Below are positions 1 to 8,892 of a stretch of DNA of 64,000 bases, piece after piece. A program made the translations under genes and the position numbers. The notes beneath the pieces were generated by a model. That model saw only the letters and a list, made by a program, of their open reading frames with translations. It was not told the origin of the DNA and searched no databases. The DNA comes from Nonomuraea africana (GTDB taxonomy: Bacteria > Actinomycetota > Actinomycetes > Streptosporangiales > Streptosporangiaceae): contig NZ_JADBEF010000001.1 in assembly GCF_014873535.1 (NCBI RefSeq), forward strand, positions 3,658,001 to 3,722,000, given 5' to 3'. Numbering within the stretch: position 1 is the stretch's first letter; the number at the start of each line of letters is the position of its first letter.

Positions 1-2572
1 GCGCGCTCGGCTCGCCGTGCCGGGTGACGCCCGCTCTCGCCTCGCCGAGCCCGCGCCCCTGGGCGGCCCCCTCGTTCCGTACCGAGGCCCGTACGCCGAG
101 CAGCCTGCGCTGGCGCTCGGGCAGCGGCCACCGCGTCATTCCCTGCCTGCGCAGTCTCGCGGGCAGTTCGGGCTCGGCCGCCACGGCCTCGGGGCTGAGC
201 ATGGTCAGCAGCGTGAGCACGCCGTCGTCGATGCCGTTGAGCGCCTCGACCAGCTCGGTCATCGGGACGGGCGCGCGCACCGGGGCCACCGGCACCCCCT
301 TCAGCGCGCGGACCAGCGCGCCCTCCAGCCGCTCGGCCGGCACCCCCGCGGGAGGGGCGCATCCGGGCGAGGACGGCAGGTCGGCGGCCACCAGGACGGC
401 CAGGCCGAGCGCGGCCCGCACCGGCCAGTGCAGCGCGCGCAGCGCCACGACCGCGCGGTGCCCGTCCACCGCCTCCAGCTCCGCCGGCGCCCTGCTGACG
501 ACCAGGGTGAGCAGGTCGGTGAGCAGGGACAGCGGGAGCGCCGCCCCCGCCGCCGCCGCGCTCGCGCCGAGCCTGGCCAAGATCTCCGCCTCGTACGGCA
601 GGCGCCCCCTGTCGCGTCTCGGCAGCGCCTCGCCGGGCAGGTCCCACAGGACGACTTGTCCTGTGTCGTAGGTGACCGCGAGGCGGTGGCCGTCGGGCGA
701 CCAGCGGACCGCCCAGGCGTGCCGTACGCGCGGGTCGGGCGGCTGGAGGGTGTGCACCGGGCCGGTGCCCGGCTCCCACAGCTCGACCGCGCCAGGCGTG
801 CCCTGCGCGGGGAAGGCGAGCAAGCGGGAGTCGGGTGACCAGGTCAGGCAGGGGCCGTTCCGCGCTCCGGCCGGGGCGCCGAGCCGCCAGCGGCGCCGCC
901 AGTCGTCGGTGGACCACACCACGACGGGCGCCCTGCCGTCCGTGGTGGTGGCCGCCAGGCTACGGCCGTCCGGCGACCAGGCGAGCGGGCCCGCGCGCCG
1001 TCCGCCGAAGGCGGGGTCGGCCAGCCTGACCAGCCCGCGCGGCGCCGCCTCCGCCACGAGCCAGACGCCGACCTCCTCGCCGGCGGGCGCGGCCAGCATC
1101 CTGCCGTCGGGCGACCAGGCGGGCCTGCCGGTGCCCACGCGGACGGGGATGACGGCGGGCGGCGCGTCGAGGTCCCGGTACAGCCTCAGGTGGTCGGGGT
1201 CGCAGGCGGCGAGCGTGCGGGGGTCCGACGGTGACCAGGCGAAGCCGTGGCCACCGCGCAGCTCGGTGATCGCCTCGCCCGTGGCCGCGTCGAGCACCGT
1301 CACCCGGTCGGCGTCCTGGCCGGCGACGGCGACGAGCGGGCCGGCGGTCTCGATCTCGCGCAGCCCCTCCCCCGCGGGCACGCTCCATTCGATCGGCCCC
1401 CTCCTGGACAGGTGTCCCCTCGGCCGTTCGGCGTACCAGCCGTCGCCGTCGGGTGCCCAGCAGAACGCGGGGTCGCGGTGCTCCCGCAGGGGCGGGACCG
1501 CCTCGGACATGCGGGCAGCGGTGCGGGCGGCCGTGCGCGGCGCCCTGCCGACGCTCCTCGCGGACCTGGCCGCCCACCTGAGCAGGGCTCCGCTCGCCCG
1601 CTCGGCGTCGGTGGGCAGGCGGGTGTCGGCCAGCCGCCACAGGGTGACGGTCCGCTCGTCGGTGCGCGCGGCCAGCAGGCCGGACGCGCCGACGTGCATC
1701 GTGGCGGGCTCGGTCAGCTGCGCGGGGAGGGTCTCGGGCACCGCCTCGTCCTCGACCAGCTGCCTGTCGAGCAGGTGGACGGCGCCAGTGCCGGTGCCAG
1801 TGCCAGTGCCAGTGCCAGTGCCAGTGCGGGTGCCGACGAGGACGCGGGTGCCGTCCCTGCTGAAGCCCAGCGCGACCGGTCTGCCCTCGGCGCGCCACGG
1901 CGTGGCCGCCTCCTTCCTGGTGCGCACGTCGACCGTGCGGACGTCGCGCGCGCCCGCGACGGCGACCAGCGCGCCCTCCTGCGACCAGGCCAGGCGCGAG
2001 GGGAACAGGTCGCCCACCCCGATGGAGGCGATCATCGTCCGGTCGGCGGCCCGCCAGAACTGGATCGCCCGCGGCCTGGCCACGCACAGCTCGGCGCCCG
2101 AGGGGTCGAAGGCCAGCGCCCTGACCGGGTCGGCGCGTCCAGGCCATGACACGACGGCCGAGGTGCCCCGGTCGAGCAGGAAGATCGTGCCCTCCCTGGT
2201 GCCGAAGGCGGCGCTCAGCCCGTCGCCGCTGAGCGCCAAGGCGGTGACGTCGGCGCGCCCGGCCAGCTCGGCGGGGAGCGCGAGGGGTTCGCCCGAGTCG
2301 GCCGCGAAGGCGAGCAGGCGCGCCCCGCAGACGACGAAGACCTGGTCGGACTCCGGTGTCCAGGCGGCCTCGACGGGCAGCTCGGCCGGGGCCTCGACGG
2401 GTGCCGACCACAGTGCGGGGCCCTCGTGCTCGCGCACCTCGGCCAGCCCGCCCGCGACGGTGAACAGCGCCGAGCCGTCGGCGCACAGGCTGGCGCAGCG
2501 GCAGTCGTCCACCGCGATCCTGGCCACCGCGACCCTGGCCGCGCCGATCCCGGCCGCCCGCTCTCGGCTCAC
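1..2572 (-). CDS. WD40 beta-propeller protein of the MoxR/AAA+ locus (3' end outside window)
   Basis: About 857 codons are present and the frame is still open at the left edge, so the C-terminus is missing. Repeated WD40 blades can be read, for example WSPDGRSLAA, WSPDSRLLAF and WSPDGHRLAV, each followed by a hydrophobic strand ending VVLWDL or VELWEP. Such propellers are protein-interaction scaffolds or sensors. The GTG start overlaps the upstream stop as GTGA, so translation is probably coupled. A Thr-Gly repeat at about residue 250 separates two groups of blades. The last ~200 visible codons look helical rather than propeller-like. MoxR-linked conflict systems commonly carry a propeller subunit. 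The partner bound is unknown. Confidence 0.8.
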   Translation of the reverse strand, partial: MSRERAAGIGAARVAVARIAVDDCRCASLCADGSALFTVAGGLAEVREHEGPALWSAPVEAPAELPVEAAWTPESDQVFVVCGARLLAFAADSGEPLALPAELAGRADVTALALSGDGLSAAFGTREGTIFLLDRGTSAVVSWPGRADPVRALAFDPSGAELCVARPRAIQFWRAADRTMIASIGVGDLFPSRLAWSQEGALVAVAGARDVRTVDVRTRKEAATPWRAEGRPVALGFSRDGTRVLVGTRTGTGTGTGTGTGTGAVHLLDRQLVEDEAVPETLPAQLTEPATMHVGASGLLAARTDERTVTLWRLADTRLPTDAERASGALLRWAARSARSVGRAPRTAARTAARMSEAVPPLREHRDPAFCWAPDGDGWYAERPRGHLSRRGPIEWSVPAGEGLREIETAGPLVAVAGQDADRVTVLDAATGEAITELRGGHGFAWSPSDPRTLAACDPDHLRLYRDLDAPPAVIPVRVGTGRPAWSPDGRMLAAPAGEEVGVWLVAEAAPRGLVRLADPAFGGRRAGPLAWSPDGRSLAATTTDGRAPVVVWSTDDWRRRWRLGAPAGARNGPCLTWSPDSRLLAFPAQGTPGAVELWEPGTGPVHTLQPPDPRVRHAWAVRWSPDGHRLAVTYDTGQVVLWDLPGEALPRRDRGRLPYEAEILARLGASAAAAGAALPLSLLTDLLTLVVSRAPAELEAVDGHRAVVALRALHWPVRAALGLAVLVAADLPSSPGCAPPAGVPAERLEGALVRALKGVPVAPVRAPVPMTELVEALNGIDDGVLTLLTMLSPEAVAAEPELPARLRRQGMTRWPLPERQRRLLGVRASVRNEGAAQGRGLGEARAGVTRHGEPSA
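1783..1830. repeat. Hexanucleotide tandem repeat (TGCCAG)n inside the propeller gene
   Basis: Five perfect TGCCAG units (1795-1824) are flanked by about three one-mismatch units. On the coding (minus) strand they encode alternating Thr-Gly. The six-base unit keeps the frame, so slippage would change linker length but not switch the gene off. Confidence 0.9.
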
Positions 2573-4170
2573 TCGCCCTCCTGCGCGGCGGCCAGCTCGT
2601 ACATGCGTCCTGCCAGGTGCGGCTCGCCCGCCTCCCGGTAGCGGCGGGCGGCCTCGGCGTACCTGCCCTTCATCTCCAGCACGAGCGCCTCGGCGCGCAG
2701 CTCCACGGCCGCGACCGCGTCGGCCGGGCCGGCGGGCGGGCTTCCCCGCCGGCCGTCCCGCGCGGGCTCGGGGCGCGGGATCTCCAGCGCGTCGAACCGG
2801 TCGAGCAGCGCCCTGACCGCCTCGGAGGGCGGCGCCGGGTCGACCGGCGGCTGGTCGGCCAGCCACAACGCCCACACGGGCACGGCGTGGCGCAGCGCCA
2901 GCCGGTGGCTGCGATCGGCGCACACGATCACCACGCTCTCGCCGTCGAGGCCGAAGGCCCTGGCCCTGGCCGCGGGCGGCAGGCTGGGCCGCAGCGCGTG
3001 CCCCGCCTCGATGTACAGCCCCGCGGGGCCCGCCGCGCGCAGCGGCAGGCCGAAGGGCAGCGCCACCGCGCCGCCGCCGGGCTCGGCCAGCAGGTGATGG
3101 CCGTCGCCGAGGATCAGGAAGGCCCGCTCGGCGGCCGGGTCACCCGACAGGTAGGAGCGCAGCACGCGCAGGTCGGCGTCGGTGAGGAGCTTGGCGTCCT
3201 CGACGTCGTGCCCGCCGGGGCTCCTGACAAGACGCACGGTGATCGCCAGGTCGGCGGGCCGCCGCTCGGGCGCGGGCCGCGCGGGCGGCAGCACGGCGGG
3301 CGCGACGCCGAGCGGCGGCTCCAGCTCGGCGCTGCGCTCGGCGATCCGCCACACGCCGTGTTCGGGCCCTCCCATGATCCAGCTCTCCTGGCCCGGCACC
3401 TGCCCGGCCAGGTCGGAGTCGCTCAGCGGCAGGCGGGCGCGGTGCTCCACCAGGAGCCGGGGCTCCCCCGTCCGGCACACGATCGTGTACGGCATGCGCG
3501 TGAGCGCGCCCAGCATCGCCCTCGGCAGCGCTCCCTTCGTCCCCTTCATCCTCAGCAGCACGGCCGTCCTGGTGGGGCCCGGGGAGAGGGCGGGCGCCAG
3601 CCGCGCGGAGGAGACCCGCATCTCCAGCGCCGCGTCGTGGTACCTGTTCATCGCCCAGCGCGCGATCGAGGCCGTGGTCACCACGACGATCTCCCGCTGG
3701 GCGGGCCCCTCGGCGCCGAGCGGCGCGTGCGCGGCCAGCTCCACCCAGCCGACCTCGGGCCAGGCGGCCAGCTCCGCCGCCGTCACCAGGTGCCCACCGG
3801 GCCCGTGGAGCACCCCGTCCACCACCGCGTACGGCACGCCGCCCGCCGCCCACACCAGCTCGGCGTAGTGCGAGGGCGCGTGCTCGCGCAGCGCCCACAG
3901 CGACCCGGCCCCGGCCGCTCTCCCCTGCCCCGGCCGCGGCCCCGATCGCAGGCAGCGCGGCGCCACGGAGCCGTCGTGCACGGCGGCCACGAACGCCAGC
4001 GCCTCCCGCTCGGCGGCGAAGCGCCCCGCGAGCAGGTCGCCGGGCAGCGCCTCCCGCGCGGAACCCGCCGCTTCGCCAGGCGGGGGTTGCTGGTCCCGCC
4101 TGGTCAGCACGAACGGCTGCGGCCGCGCGGGCGCGCGCTGCTCGTCGCGTCTGCGCCGCCAGGACGTCAC
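2569..4170 (-). CDS. bpX-like protein of MoxR ternary-type system
   Basis: A 533-residue protein with a GTG start overlapping the upstream TPR gene stop (GTGA). The region around residues 370-437 (GLPLRAAGPAGLYIEAGH, then a VVIVCADRSH strand, then PVWALW) resembles the bpX domains that accompany MoxR and beta-propeller proteins. A second, related-looking segment lies around residues 245-275. The C-terminal 50 residues form a TPR-like helical hairpin (EMKGRYAEAARRYREAGE). Known role of bpX proteins: poorly defined third component of MoxR ternary systems. The bpX call is by pattern memory; the gene context supports it strongly. An earlier in-frame start exists but would run through the TPR gene. 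Confidence 0.6.
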   Translation of the reverse strand: MTSWRRRRDEQRAPARPQPFVLTRRDQQPPPGEAAGSAREALPGDLLAGRFAAEREALAFVAAVHDGSVAPRCLRSGPRPGQGRAAGAGSLWALREHAPSHYAELVWAAGGVPYAVVDGVLHGPGGHLVTAAELAAWPEVGWVELAAHAPLGAEGPAQREIVVVTTASIARWAMNRYHDAALEMRVSSARLAPALSPGPTRTAVLLRMKGTKGALPRAMLGALTRMPYTIVCRTGEPRLLVEHRARLPLSDSDLAGQVPGQESWIMGGPEHGVWRIAERSAELEPPLGVAPAVLPPARPAPERRPADLAITVRLVRSPGGHDVEDAKLLTDADLRVLRSYLSGDPAAERAFLILGDGHHLLAEPGGGAVALPFGLPLRAAGPAGLYIEAGHALRPSLPPAARARAFGLDGESVVIVCADRSHRLALRHAVPVWALWLADQPPVDPAPPSEAVRALLDRFDALEIPRPEPARDGRRGSPPAGPADAVAAVELRAEALVLEMKGRYAEAARRYREAGEPHLAGRMYELAAAQEGE

Positions 4171-4835
4171 CCCGCCCTCCTCTCCTCCGTCTCGGCGGGC
4201 ACGCCCGCGGTGCCGCCCAGCGCCCGCTCGGCCCAGGCCCGCCAGCGGCCGGCGGCCCCGCGCAGACCGCTGCGGTGGGCCGCGGCGAACACCAGGGCGG
4301 CCAGGTCGTAGCGGGCCACCTCGCTTGCCGCCTCGACCGCCCACCGCTCCACGAGCAGCCTCTCGGCGGCCGGCCGTACCCTGGCCAGCTCGCGCTCGAC
4401 CGCGCCCGCGGCCGCCGCCAGCGGCCCGGTGTCGCCGCCCAGGGCCGCGCACATGGCCAGCGTGAGGTCGTGCCGCAGCCGCCGGCCGAGGGTGTCGGGG
4501 ACGTGCCCACGCAGCAGCCACCTGGCGCGCTCGGCGTCGCGGGCGGCGACGACGAGGATCCAGGCCGCCTCCAGCGGCCTGCCGACCTGCTCCCAGCAGT
4601 CCGCCGCGGCCACCGGCCTGCCTCGCGCCAGGTGGCAGCGGGCCGCCTCCGCCACCCTTCCCGCCCGCAGATAGCACGCGGCGGCCTGGTCCAGCTCGCC
4701 GGCCCGCTCGTACAGCTCGGCGGCGGGCAGCGGCTCGCCCGCCTGCTCCCTGCAGCGGGCCGCGTCGGTCAGGTGACCCGCCTCCTCGTAGGCGAGCGCG
4801 GCCTGCCCGAGCCAGTGCCGTCGCCTGCCGGTCAT
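4167..4835 (-). CDS. TPR/helical-repeat protein
   Basis: A 222-residue protein of short helical repeats in its first half: AALAYEEAGHLTDAARC, AAELYERAGELDQAAACYL, AARCHLARGRPVAAADCWE. These are TPR-like, with the A-A-x-x-Y/C-x-x-A-G spacing typical of actinobacterial scaffold proteins. The second half is helical and Ala/Arg-rich. No signal peptide or membrane segment is seen. Start and stop overlap both neighbours by four bases, so it belongs to the ATPase-propeller operon. It probably bridges the bpX/propeller proteins to the ATPases, but this is inference. Confidence 0.75.
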   Translation of the reverse strand: MTGRRRHWLGQAALAYEEAGHLTDAARCREQAGEPLPAAELYERAGELDQAAACYLRAGRVAEAARCHLARGRPVAAADCWEQVGRPLEAAWILVVAARDAERARWLLRGHVPDTLGRRLRHDLTLAMCAALGGDTGPLAAAAGAVERELARVRPAAERLLVERWAVEAASEVARYDLAALVFAAAHRSGLRGAAGRWRAWAERALGGTAGVPAETEERRAG

Positions 4836-5092
4836 TGGCTGCGCTGCTCCCTCTCGCGCACGGCCTCCCGTTCGTCCACTGTGAGCTCGGGTGCCTCGGG
4901 CTCGGGCAGGGTGCGCGGGTCGACCTCCTCCGGCGCCGCCCGCCGCTCGACGACCGCGCCGACGGCCCTGGCGACGCCGTCGTGGACGGCGTCGTGCTCC
5001 TCGCCCTGACGCTCCGCGCCGAGGTCGTCGATGACGAACTCCTCGACCTGGCCCGTCTCCTTGCTGACCCTGAACACCACCTTGAACCGCAC
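4832..5092 (-). CDS. Small conserved-looking protein of the MoxR locus
   Basis: An 86-residue protein beginning at a GTG two bases after the upstream stop. Its first ~30 residues (RFKVVFRVSKETGQVEEFVI) form a compact beta-hairpin pattern, followed by an acidic, charged helical tail ending REREQRSQ. The size and the N-terminal two-strand pattern could fit a small beta-grasp/YukD-like or DUF2997-like fold, but no motif settles it. I cannot name the family. Tight packing between the MCNPRR protein and the TPR gene makes it a likely subunit of the same complex. Confidence 0.65.
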   Translation of the reverse strand: MRFKVVFRVSKETGQVEEFVIDDLGAERQGEEHDAVHDGVARAVGAVVERRAAPEEVDPRTLPEPEAPELTVDEREAVREREQRSQ

Positions 5093-5094
5093 GG

Positions 5095-5889
5095 CTAGCC
5101 CTCCATCTCGAACTGGATCTCGATGAAGCCGTCGGCGTCGACCATGGTGAAGTTCTCGGCGTTGTTCTGCTGGGCGAAGTCGCTGATGGCCTGGGCGTAG
5201 CTGGCCGCGATGAGCTGCATGACGTCCTTGAGCGTCTGCCTGTGCACCTCGGCCAGGCGGGCGTCGGCGCGCCGGCCGAGATCCTGCCCGACGCTCAGCG
5301 TCCGCTCGGCCAGCGCCGCCTCCGCGCGCCTGCGCGCCTCGTCCTCGACCGCGCGGGCCTCGGCGCTCATCGAGTGGCGCGCGGCCTCCTCGGCGTCGAG
5401 CCTGAGCCGCTCGGCCCGCTCGGCCGCCAGCTTCGCGGCCTTGGCCTCGGCCCTGCTCCTCGCCTCGCGCTCCGCGCGCTCCTTGGTGCGCCCGCGCCAG
5501 CCGTCGTCCTCGTAGCGGCCCTCGCTCTCGGCGGTGACCTCGTCGGTGACCTCCCCCTCCAGCACCTTCTCCGCGGTGCCCACGGCCTCCACGGCCTCGG
5601 TCAGCGAGATGACGATCTCCAGCTCTCCCGAGCCCGGCTGGTAGGCGGCGTGGCCGCCGGGCACCCGCATGCGGTATCCGCCGTCGACCCACTCCCATCG
5701 CGGGTCGCCGCCGAGCGCCTGCTCGAACGCGCGCAGCGCGCCCTCGCCCAGCATCGACCTGAGCGGCTGCACCAGCCTGGACTCGCCCTTCGCCTCGCCT
5801 GAGGCGGTGACCGTGCGCTCGATCTCGGCGCGCCACGCCTCGGCGATCCTGCGGGTGGCCTTGACCTTGATCCGTCTGGGATTACACAT
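5095..5889 (-). CDS. MCNPRR-type accessory protein with long coiled coil
   Basis: A 264-residue protein beginning MCNPRRIKVKATRRI, an N-terminus I associate with accessory proteins of AAA+/MoxR ternary systems. Residues ~45-100 form a small alpha/beta domain. Residues ~120-205 are a strongly charged Ala/Glu/Arg coiled coil. The end (ENFTMVDADGFIEIQFEMEG) is a beta-rich tail. It overlaps the moxR stop by eight bases. No catalytic motif is visible. A structural adaptor linking the ATPases to the propeller subunits is the best inference. Cys at position 2 is notable because Met removal would expose it. Confidence 0.65.
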   Translation of the reverse strand: MCNPRRIKVKATRRIAEAWRAEIERTVTASGEAKGESRLVQPLRSMLGEGALRAFEQALGGDPRWEWVDGGYRMRVPGGHAAYQPGSGELEIVISLTEAVEAVGTAEKVLEGEVTDEVTAESEGRYEDDGWRGRTKERAEREARSRAEAKAAKLAAERAERLRLDAEEAARHSMSAEARAVEDEARRRAEAALAERTLSVGQDLGRRADARLAEVHRQTLKDVMQLIAASYAQAISDFAQQNNAENFTMVDADGFIEIQFEMEG

Positions 5890-7060
5890 GTCCGTCTCCC
5901 TGTGGGTCGTCGAGGAGCGCGGCCACCTCGGCGAGGAGGGCGTGCACCCGCTGCTGGGCGGCGGCCTCCCCGGGATGGTCGGCGCGCAGCTGCCGGTGGA
6001 TCTCGTTGATGCCGCGCATCGCCACGATGACCCCGGCCTGCGTGGGCCGGCCCGCCTTGCCGAGGACGGCGCTCGCGTGATGCCTGGCCAGGGCCTCCAG
6101 CTCGGCGACGGAGCGCCCGGCCGACGTGCTGTCGCCGCCGTCGGCGACGACCCTCTCGCGTACGGCCTCGCGCAGCGCGCCGGCGTCACCCGGCTCGGTC
6201 CAGATGTGCGCGACCGGCCACAGGTCGCTGGCCCTGGCCACCAGCGACCGGCGCAGCAGCGCCGCCGCCGCGACCAGCTTCTGCCCGCGCACAATCCTGC
6301 GGTCGGACAGCGTGACGCCCTGGGCGAGCACGTCGGTGATGACCTCGGCGTAGGCGTCGCGGACCGGGCCGAGGTCCACCTCGGCCAGCTTGCCCGACAG
6401 CGCGAGCAGGTCGCCCAGCCTGATGGGCGGGATGGCCGGGGCGCCGGCCCCGTCCCTGGCGACCCGCTCGCGCTCCTGTTGCCAGCCGCGTTTCAGCAGC
6501 TCGGGCATCATGGTGCGGGCCACCTGCTCGACCTCCATGCGCAGCAGGAACCGGTCGCCGAAGGCGCGCAGCGCGGGGTCCTCCGGCAGCTCGCTCGAGG
6601 CGCCGAACAGGCTCACCAGCGGCACCCGCTCCCTGCTGGCCCCGTTGAAGAAGTAGCGCTCGTTCACGACGCTGAGCAGCGTGTTGAGGATCGCGCTGCT
6701 GCCCTGGAAGACCTCGTCGAGGAAGGCGATCTCGGCGTCGGGCAGCATGTCGTCGGTCTTGACCCGGTAGACGCCCTTCTGGAAACGCTCGAAGTCGAGC
6801 GGGCCGAACAGCTCGGAGGGCTCGGTGAACCTGGTCAGCAGGTAGGTGAACGACCTGGCCTGGATGAGCCCGGCGAAGTGCCCCACCAGGTCGGTCTTGG
6901 CCGTGCCCGGCGGGCCGAGCAGCAGCATGTGCTCCCTGCAGACCGCCGCCACCACCAGCAGCCTGGCCGCGTCACGCCTGCCGACGTAGCGGCCGTCGAG
7001 CTCGCGGACGATGGTGCCCAGCTGCTGGATGGTGGTGACGTGCCCGTGGTCGAGTGCCAT
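5882..7060 (-). CDS. MoxR-family AAA+ ATPase
   Basis: 392 residues. Walker A GPPGTAKT is at 49-56, the MoxR-typical LLTRFTEPSELFGPLD follows at ~74-89, and Walker B IAFLDEVF is at 111-118. A VVNER motif at ~131-135 and a C-terminal lid domain complete the fold. MoxR ATPases are chaperones that remodel partner proteins, normally with a vWA subunit. No vWA gene is visible in the window. The start codon overlaps the upstream AAA+ stop (TAATG). The C-terminal ~70 residues (REINEIH-type helices) fit the locus-specific MoxR class rather than the metallo-enzyme maturation class. Confidence 0.92.
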   Translation of the reverse strand: MALDHGHVTTIQQLGTIVRELDGRYVGRRDAARLLVVAAVCREHMLLLGPPGTAKTDLVGHFAGLIQARSFTYLLTRFTEPSELFGPLDFERFQKGVYRVKTDDMLPDAEIAFLDEVFQGSSAILNTLLSVVNERYFFNGASRERVPLVSLFGASSELPEDPALRAFGDRFLLRMEVEQVARTMMPELLKRGWQQERERVARDGAGAPAIPPIRLGDLLALSGKLAEVDLGPVRDAYAEVITDVLAQGVTLSDRRIVRGQKLVAAAALLRRSLVARASDLWPVAHIWTEPGDAGALREAVRERVVADGGDSTSAGRSVAELEALARHHASAVLGKAGRPTQAGVIVAMRGINEIHRQLRADHPGEAAAQQRVHALLAEVAALLDDPQGDGHV

Positions 7061-8892
7061 TACCTACCCGCCCTGCTGGTCTGCTGCTCGCGGCGGGCCC
7101 GCTGCTGCTGGCCGACCAGCTCGCCGATGCGCTCGGCGCCGGCCGGCACGCCCTCCCACCGCTCCCCGACGAAGGCGTCGCGGAACAGCGCCCTGATCTC
7201 GTCGCCGTTCCACCCCTTGGTCGCGTGGATGAGCGGCTCGACGATGCCGGTGACGTTGACGCCGTAGCGCCTGGCGTGCACCTTGATGATGCCGCGCCTG
7301 GCGTCCTCGTCGGGCAGGCCGATGTGGAAGCTCTGGAACCTGCTCGGGCGCAGCAGCGCCCTGTCGATGATCTCCAGCCGGTTGGTGGTGCCGATGACGA
7401 TCATCTGGACGTCCGGCCTGAAGCCGTCCATCTCGGTGAGGATCTGCGCCACCATCGCGTTGCCCGCCCTGCTGCCGCCGTCCTCGGAGCTGGTACGGCT
7501 GGCCGCGATCGAGTCGAACTCGTCGAAGACGATGACCGAGGGGGCGTTCCTGCGCGCCTCGGCGAACAGCTCCCTGATGCGCCGCTCGCTCTCGCCGACG
7601 TACTTGTTGGTCACCTCGGGACCCGAGACGACCTGGATCGTGGCCTCCAGTTCGTTGGCGATCGCCTTGGCGAACAGGGTCTTGCCGGTGCCCGGCTCGC
7701 CGTGGAAGATGAAGCCGCGCGGGATGAGCTCGCCGCGCAGACGCTGGTCGGGGCCGGTCAGGCTCCGGGCCGCCGTCATGATCTGCAGCGATCGCAGGAT
7801 CTGCCGCTTGACCTCGGCGTAGCCGCCGATGTCGGCGAAGCTGACGTCGGGGATCTCGAAGCTGGCCGACATCTGGGCCTTGAACTTCCTGATCATCTGG
7901 GGCAGGTCCTTGACCGTGACGTCGGCGCGGCCCTCGGTCTCCTGCAGGGCGTAGCGCATGGTCTGGCGCAGCCGTACGGGGTTGAGGCCGACGACGTACT
8001 TGTAGAAGTCGGCGCCGTCGAGGCCGGCGAACCTGTCGGCCTCGGCCTGGGTGACCAGCGCCCGCTCGATGGAGGCCAGGCTGGCGTCGACGGGATGGCG
8101 CACGTGCCTGGGGCTGCCCTCGATGCTCATCCTGACCGCGAAGCGGGAGGCCAGCACCTCGGGCACGCTGAGCGAGGGGTCGGCGAAGGCCAGGATCACC
8201 TGCCTGTCGGCGCCGTAGAGGAGCTCGATGAGGTCTCTGGTCTCGTTGGCCAGCGCGTTGTCGGTGCCGCCGCCGAGCAGGTCGAGATGGGTGATGACGA
8301 GGACGTCGTCGCCGCCGAGCTCGCGCAGCATGTCGCGCAGCCTGGCCAGCAGCCGCTGGCGCAGGCTGGCCAGCGCGGGCTGGGGCCGCATGTCGACGGG
8401 GGGCTCGGTGTCCTCGCCGACCGGCGCCTGCATCTCCAGCAGGCGGGGCGTGCTCGAGGTCTGCCTGACGATGTGGTCGGCAAGGTGCGGCACGACGATC
8501 TTGTCGCAGACGATCAGAACCGACAGTCCCGCCCGGAGGAACGAGGCCGCCTCGCGCACGTAGTCGTCGTAGGCGAGCCTGGTCGCCTGGGCCTCGCTCA
8601 GCTCGACCGGCCTGGGCGGGCCCGGCTCCGCCGCCTCCCCCTGCGGCCCCGCGGCCGGGGCGGCGGCGGGCGCGACGGGGCGGTACAGCGGCCTGCCGTC
8701 GACCGCCTCCAGCGGGATCAGGCGCAACCTGAACATGCTCAGCCGCAGCTGCGCCCACCCCTCCTCCAAGGGGGCGAGCAGCAGATAGGGGCCCGAGCCG
8801 AGCGCCTGGCCGAGCGGGGTGTCGCCGGGCAGCGCGGTCAGCGCGCCGCCCTCGCCCACGACCACCACCTCGAGCGGGATGTAGTCGCTCAC
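7060..8892 (-). CDS. FtsH/Vps4-like classical AAA+ ATPase with degenerate N-terminal ATPase-like half
   Basis: 610 residues from a GTG overlapping the upstream stop (GTGA). The C-terminal half is an intact classical AAA module: Walker A GEPGTGKT (398-405), pore motif KYVGESERR (~430), Walker B VIVFDEFDS (453-461), sensor GTTNR (501-505) and Arg fingers in RPSRF. Residues ~100-330 resemble a second, inactive ATPase domain with a Walker B-like DVLVITHLD but no P-loop. No zinc-protease HExxH follows, so it unfolds or remodels substrates rather than digesting them. Pairing with MoxR is the hallmark of the ternary conflict systems described by Aravind and co-workers. Confidence 0.9.
   Translation of the reverse strand: MSDYIPLEVVVVGEGGALTALPGDTPLGQALGSGPYLLLAPLEEGWAQLRLSMFRLRLIPLEAVDGRPLYRPVAPAAAPAAGPQGEAAEPGPPRPVELSEAQATRLAYDDYVREAASFLRAGLSVLIVCDKIVVPHLADHIVRQTSSTPRLLEMQAPVGEDTEPPVDMRPQPALASLRQRLLARLRDMLRELGGDDVLVITHLDLLGGGTDNALANETRDLIELLYGADRQVILAFADPSLSVPEVLASRFAVRMSIEGSPRHVRHPVDASLASIERALVTQAEADRFAGLDGADFYKYVVGLNPVRLRQTMRYALQETEGRADVTVKDLPQMIRKFKAQMSASFEIPDVSFADIGGYAEVKRQILRSLQIMTAARSLTGPDQRLRGELIPRGFIFHGEPGTGKTLFAKAIANELEATIQVVSGPEVTNKYVGESERRIRELFAEARRNAPSVIVFDEFDSIAASRTSSEDGGSRAGNAMVAQILTEMDGFRPDVQMIVIGTTNRLEIIDRALLRPSRFQSFHIGLPDEDARRGIIKVHARRYGVNVTGIVEPLIHATKGWNGDEIRALFRDAFVGERWEGVPAGAERIGELVGQQQRARREQQTSRAGR

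Noticed and set aside
1783..1830. Tandem repeat as a CRISPR array
   Set aside because: The unit is six bases with no spacers and lies inside a coding frame.
672..2816. Long open frames on the plus strand opposite the propeller and bpX genes
   Set aside because: They are mirror images of the high-GC codon pattern. Composition is low-complexity Ser/Ala/Arg, no domain is readable, and the minus-strand frame has WD40 motifs and coupled starts.
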